NCBI GenBank assembly: GCA_964627045.1
Contig: CAZVIK010000006.1
Location: 1 to 47,483, forward strand
Origin: CAZVIK01 sp964627045
GTDB taxonomy: Bacteria > Acidobacteriota > Terriglobia > Bryobacterales > Bryobacteraceae
Reading direction: 5' to 3'
DNA: 47,483 nucleotides
Shown here: positions 44,712-47,483 of the stretch, piece by piece
How the letters are laid out: the number at the start of each line of letters is the position of its first letter
Numbering within the stretch: position 1 is the first letter of the stretch
The notes under the pieces: model-generated
Told to the model about the DNA's origin: nothing
The model's input: only the letters and a program-made list of their open reading frames with translations
The model's database searches: none
Made by a program: the position numbers and the translations under genes

Positions 44712-45566
44712 TTGCAGCCAGACCGTGCGCTGGGGAAACGGGATCTCGATCCCCATCGCATCCAGCCGCCGCTTGAGTCTCCGGTTCATCTCGCGCCCCA
44801 CCTTCCACTGCTGGCCGGGCAGCGTCTTCACGCGGGCCTTGATGATGACGCTCGAGTCGGCGAACCGGTCCACACCCGCCACCTCCATCGGCTCCAGCAT
44901 CAACGGGGCGAACTCCGGCTCCGCGCGCAGCCCGTCGGCCGCGTCCCGCATCGCCTCGACCACGCGGTCGGTGTCCTCTTTGTAGGCGACGCCGAGGTCG
45001 AACACGTAGTAGGAGTACTCGCGCGTCAGATTCGCGAGCGTCTGGATGGCGCCGTTGGGGAAGATGTGCACCGCCCCGTCGAATCCGCGCAGGACCGTGG
45101 TGCGGAGGTTGATCTCCTCCACCACGCCGCCCTCGCCGTTGATGCGCACGACGTCGTTCAGCCGGATCTGGTTTTCGATCAGCAGGAACAGCCCGGAGAT
45201 CACGTCGCGCACCAGATTCTGCGCCCCGAAGCCCACCGCCAGCCCGACCACGCCCGCGCCGGCGAGAATCGGCGCGATATCGAAACCCGCCTCCCGCAGC
45301 GACATGACCAGGGCCAGCGCGTAGATTCCCACCGTGGCCGTCTTGCGGAAGATGCCGCCAATCGTCGCGGCCCGCTTCTCGATCTCGACCGCTTGCCCGC
45401 CGTCGTGCCGCTGCATGAGCGCCACCACGCGCGCCCGCAGGCCGGGGACCGAGCGGTTCACCAGGCGCGCCAGCAGAAACGCCCCCAGCAGGATCAGGAC
45501 GATGCGGAAGGCGTGCTGCGCCGCCACGTACAGCGTCTCCATCCCCATCTCCGCCAACCCGCGCAT
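44679..45566 (-). CDS. MscS-type mechanosensitive ion channel
   Basis: A 295 aa inner-membrane channel that releases solutes on osmotic downshock. Only one or two N-terminal hydrophobic segments precede the pore helix region GVVGLAVGFGAQNLVRDVISG, a hallmark of the family. The beta domain (VVRINGEGGVVEEINLRTTVLRGFDG) and C-terminal domain follow. QueA lies 4 bases upstream on the same strand, so the two are likely one operon. The C-terminus overlaps the end of the convergent membrane-protein gene. Confidence 0.93.
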   Translation of the reverse strand: MRGLAEMGMETLYVAAQHAFRIVLILLGAFLLARLVNRSVPGLRARVVALMQRHDGGQAVEIEKRAATIGGIFRKTATVGIYALALVMSLREAGFDIAPILAGAGVVGLAVGFGAQNLVRDVISGLFLLIENQIRLNDVVRINGEGGVVEEINLRTTVLRGFDGAVHIFPNGAIQTLANLTREYSYYVFDLGVAYKEDTDRVVEAMRDAADGLRAEPEFAPLMLEPMEVAGVDRFADSSVIIKARVKTLPGQQWKVGREMNRRLKRRLDAMGIEIPFPQRTVWLQSPQRDAAQDS

Positions 45567-45570
45567 GGTT

Positions 45571-46638
45571 TCAGAGTACCAACATGCAGTCGCCGTAGGA
45601 GTAGAAGCGATAGCCCGCCTCCACCGCGTGCCGGTAGGCCGCCAGCACGAAATCCGTGCCCGCCAGAGCGCAGACCAACACGAGAAGGCTGCTCTGCGGC
45701 AGGTGGAAATTGGTGAGCATCGCGCCGGTGGCGCGGAACTCGAAACCCGGATAGATGAACAGGTCGGTGTCGCCCTCGGCCCCCACCAGCCCGCCGCGCC
45801 GCGCCAGGGTTTCCAGCGTTCTCACCGACGTCGTGCCCACCGCCACCAGCCTCCGCGCCGCTCTCATCTTCGCGGCCTCGGCCTCCGGTACGCGGAACCA
45901 CTCGGCGTGCAGGCGGTGCTCCTCGATCACAGCGCAGTGGATCGGCTGGAACGTCCCCAGGCCCACGTGCAGGGTGACACGGGCCACCTCGGCGCCGGCC
46001 GCGCGGCACTCGCCGAGCACCTCCGGCGTGAAGTGCAATCCCGCCGTGGGCGCGGCCACCGATCCGGTCTGGGCCGCGAACACCGTCTGGTAACGCGCGC
46101 GGTCTGCCGGTGTGTCGGGCCGCCGGATGTAAGGGGGCAGCGGTACGTGGCCCGCTTCCTCCAGCCGCTCGAACACCTCGCCGCTGCAATCCAGCCGGAC
46201 GGTCCGCTCGCCGTATTCGCCGCGGGCCACGATTTCGGCCGACAGTGTTTCGCCGAAGCGGACCCGCTCGCCGACGCGCATTTTTCGGCCCGGGTGGACC
46301 AGCGCCGTCCATGTCTTCCGGTCCTCGGAGACCGGCCGCAGCAAAAACACCTCCACGGTGGCGCTCAGGTGCTCGCGCCGCGTGGGGTTGTTCTTCCCGA
46401 TGGGTGACGCGCCGGCGCCGCTGCGATGACCCAGCAGCCGCGAGGGGAACACGCGCGACTCGTTGAGCACCAGGCAGTCGCCGGGCGCCAGGAACTGCGG
46501 AAGCTCCCGGAATCGCCGGTCCTCCCATCGGCCTTCGCGCCGGTGGAGCACCAGCATGCGTGACGCCGCGCGGTCCTCGAGCGGCTCCTGTGCGATCCGG
46601 TCTTCCGGCAAGTGATAATCGAAGTCTGAGACAAGCAT
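45571..46638 (-). CDS. queA: S-adenosylmethionine:tRNA ribosyltransferase-isomerase
   Basis: A 355 aa QueA, which forms epoxyqueuosine in tRNA anticodons at position 34 using the ribosyl of SAM. The N-terminus MLVSDFDYHLPEDRIAQEPL is nearly diagnostic, and the C-terminal TAGLHFTPEVL and HLPQSSLLVLVCALAG motifs are intact. Length is normal. Its ATG (46638-46636) overlaps the ATG of tsaD on the other strand by two bases (CATG). It is upstream of the MscS gene with 4-base spacing. Confidence 0.98.
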   Translation of the reverse strand: MLVSDFDYHLPEDRIAQEPLEDRAASRMLVLHRREGRWEDRRFRELPQFLAPGDCLVLNESRVFPSRLLGHRSGAGASPIGKNNPTRREHLSATVEVFLLRPVSEDRKTWTALVHPGRKMRVGERVRFGETLSAEIVARGEYGERTVRLDCSGEVFERLEEAGHVPLPPYIRRPDTPADRARYQTVFAAQTGSVAAPTAGLHFTPEVLGECRAAGAEVARVTLHVGLGTFQPIHCAVIEEHRLHAEWFRVPEAEAAKMRAARRLVAVGTTSVRTLETLARRGGLVGAEGDTDLFIYPGFEFRATGAMLTNFHLPQSSLLVLVCALAGTDFVLAAYRHAVEAGYRFYSYGDCMLVL

Positions 46639-47483
46639 GACCCGCGACAGTCAGGATACCAGTCCGCGCATCCTGGGCATCGAAACTTCGTGCGACGAGA
46701 CCGCCGCCGCCGTGGTGGAAGCCGGCCGCCGTGTGCTGTCTTCGGTGGTGGCCTCGCAGATCGATACGCACGGCAAATACGGCGGCGTGGTGCCGGAACT
46801 GGCGTCTCGCGAGCACCTGCGCGCGATTCCGCCGGTGGTCGCCGCGGCGCTCGAACGGGCCGCCTGCGGCTACCAAGACCTGTCTGCTGTCGCTGTGACG
46901 TACGGCCCCGGCCTGGTCGGTGCGCTGCTGACCGGCCTCACCTACGCCAAGGCGCTGGCGTTCGCGCGCGGGCTCCCCCTGATTGCGGTCAATCATATCG
47001 AAGGGCACATCCATGCCGTCATCCTGGAAGCCGCCGGGCGCGGCGAGCCGGTGGAATACCCCGCCCTTGCGTTGGTGGTGAGCGGCGGCCACACGCACCT
47101 GTTCCGCGTCGAAGAAGGATTCCGCTACAGCCTGCTGGGCAGGACCCGGGACGATGCGGCCGGGGAAGCGTTCGACAAGGTGGCCAAGTTGCTCGGGTTC
47201 GGATATCCCGGCGGTCCCATCATCGACCGTCTGGCCCCGCACGGCGATCCCAAAGCGGTCCGTCTTCCCTTGGCGCACATGAAGGGCAACGCGCTCGATT
47301 TCAGCTTCAGCGGCTTGAAGACGGCGGTTCTGCGCTGGACCCAGCAACGGGACATGCGGGTCGAGGTGGAAGCGCGCCGCGCCTTGTTGCGGGCCAACCC
47401 CCGGCCCTCCAACGAAGAGTGGCTGCGCGCGACGCCGCAAACAACGCTCAACCTGTTGGCGTCGTTTCAACGCACGGTCATCG
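46637..47483 (+). CDS. tsaD: tRNA N6-adenosine threonylcarbamoyltransferase (3' end missing)
   Basis: First 282 codons of TsaD, which transfers threonylcarbamoyl to A37 of ANN-decoding tRNAs. ILGIETSCDETAAAVVE near the N-terminus is the family signature; the metal-binding NHIEGH (119-124) supplies His120 and His124. SGGHTHLFR at 149-157 and DAAGEAFDKVAKLLG follow. The gene runs off the right edge. The ATG at 46637 overlaps the queA start codon; no other in-frame start exists between the preceding stop and the signature. No Shine-Dalgarno is obvious. Confidence 0.97.
   Translation, partial: MTRDSQDTSPRILGIETSCDETAAAVVEAGRRVLSSVVASQIDTHGKYGGVVPELASREHLRAIPPVVAAALERAACGYQDLSAVAVTYGPGLVGALLTGLTYAKALAFARGLPLIAVNHIEGHIHAVILEAAGRGEPVEYPALALVVSGGHTHLFRVEEGFRYSLLGRTRDDAAGEAFDKVAKLLGFGYPGGPIIDRLAPHGDPKAVRLPLAHMKGNALDFSFSGLKTAVLRWTQQRDMRVEVEARRALLRANPRPSNEEWLRATPQTTLNLLASFQRTVI

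Overview
The window looks like one contig of a GC-rich, Gram-negative acidobacterium, most likely of the Bryobacterales/Solibacter type. The evidence is a large Oar-like TonB receptor with an N-terminal carboxypeptidase-regulatory domain, three secreted proteins built from carboxypeptidase-regulatory repeats, a truncated orphan MacB-type permease with a C-terminal zinc ribbon, a PEP-CTERM tail, and outer-membrane transport systems (BtuB, LolD-like). The taxon is inferred from gene style, not from a marker comparison. No rRNA, tRNA, CRISPR array, IS element or prophage is visible.

Layout. 1-2090 (minus): a LolD-like ATPase overlapping the start of clpC, which runs off the left edge. 2218-4747 (plus): a zinc-ribbon MacB-like permease, an L,D-transpeptidase and a PilZ protein. 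4766-9895 (plus): an extended -10 promoter, a cobalamin riboswitch with a visible closing stem, and btuB-btuF-btuD-btuC. 9924-13581 (plus): FtsX-type permease, LolD-like ATPase, a small anchored protein and a polytopic membrane protein. 13762-15764 (minus): a secreted DUF1593/nucleoside-hydrolase-like protein, a small secreted protein and an orphan PEP-CTERM tail. 15939-25935 (plus): a ten-kilobase sugar operon (split transketolase, FGGY kinase, SorC-type regulator, DUF2291 lipoprotein, RbsA/RbsC/RbsB-type ABC importer, fucose/arabinose-isomerase-like enzyme). An assembly gap with junk sequence interrupts the binding-protein gene. 25968-29914 (minus): a VTT/DedA membrane protein and the Oar-like receptor, separated by a strong intrinsic terminator. 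30047-35392: ligA (minus) divergent from a plus-strand group of lipid kinase, DUF457-like membrane protein and aldehyde dehydrogenase. 35399-40261: three carboxypeptidase-regulatory-like secreted proteins. 40321-44711: an OPT transporter and a tandem pair of paralogous polytopic membrane proteins. 44679-47483: an MscS channel and queA (minus), with a partial tsaD (plus) whose start codon overlaps that of queA.

How the genes work together. The most interesting unit is the 13.9-25.9 kb region. A secreted nucleoside-hydrolase-like protein is transcribed away from an operon encoding a complete import and breakdown route: ABC importer, aldose-ketose isomerase, kinase, then a split transketolase. 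The set resembles the logic of the apulose-4-phosphate transketolase route for apiose, but uses an isomerase of the fucose/arabinose isomerase class. The two divergent units share a GCAT-N4-ATGC palindrome near each transcript start, and the hydrolase promoter has a consensus -35 with an inverted repeat in its spacer. This suggests one regulon, probably under the SorC-type protein encoded inside the operon. The substrate is unknown. The B12 block is a self-contained, riboswitch-controlled uptake operon.
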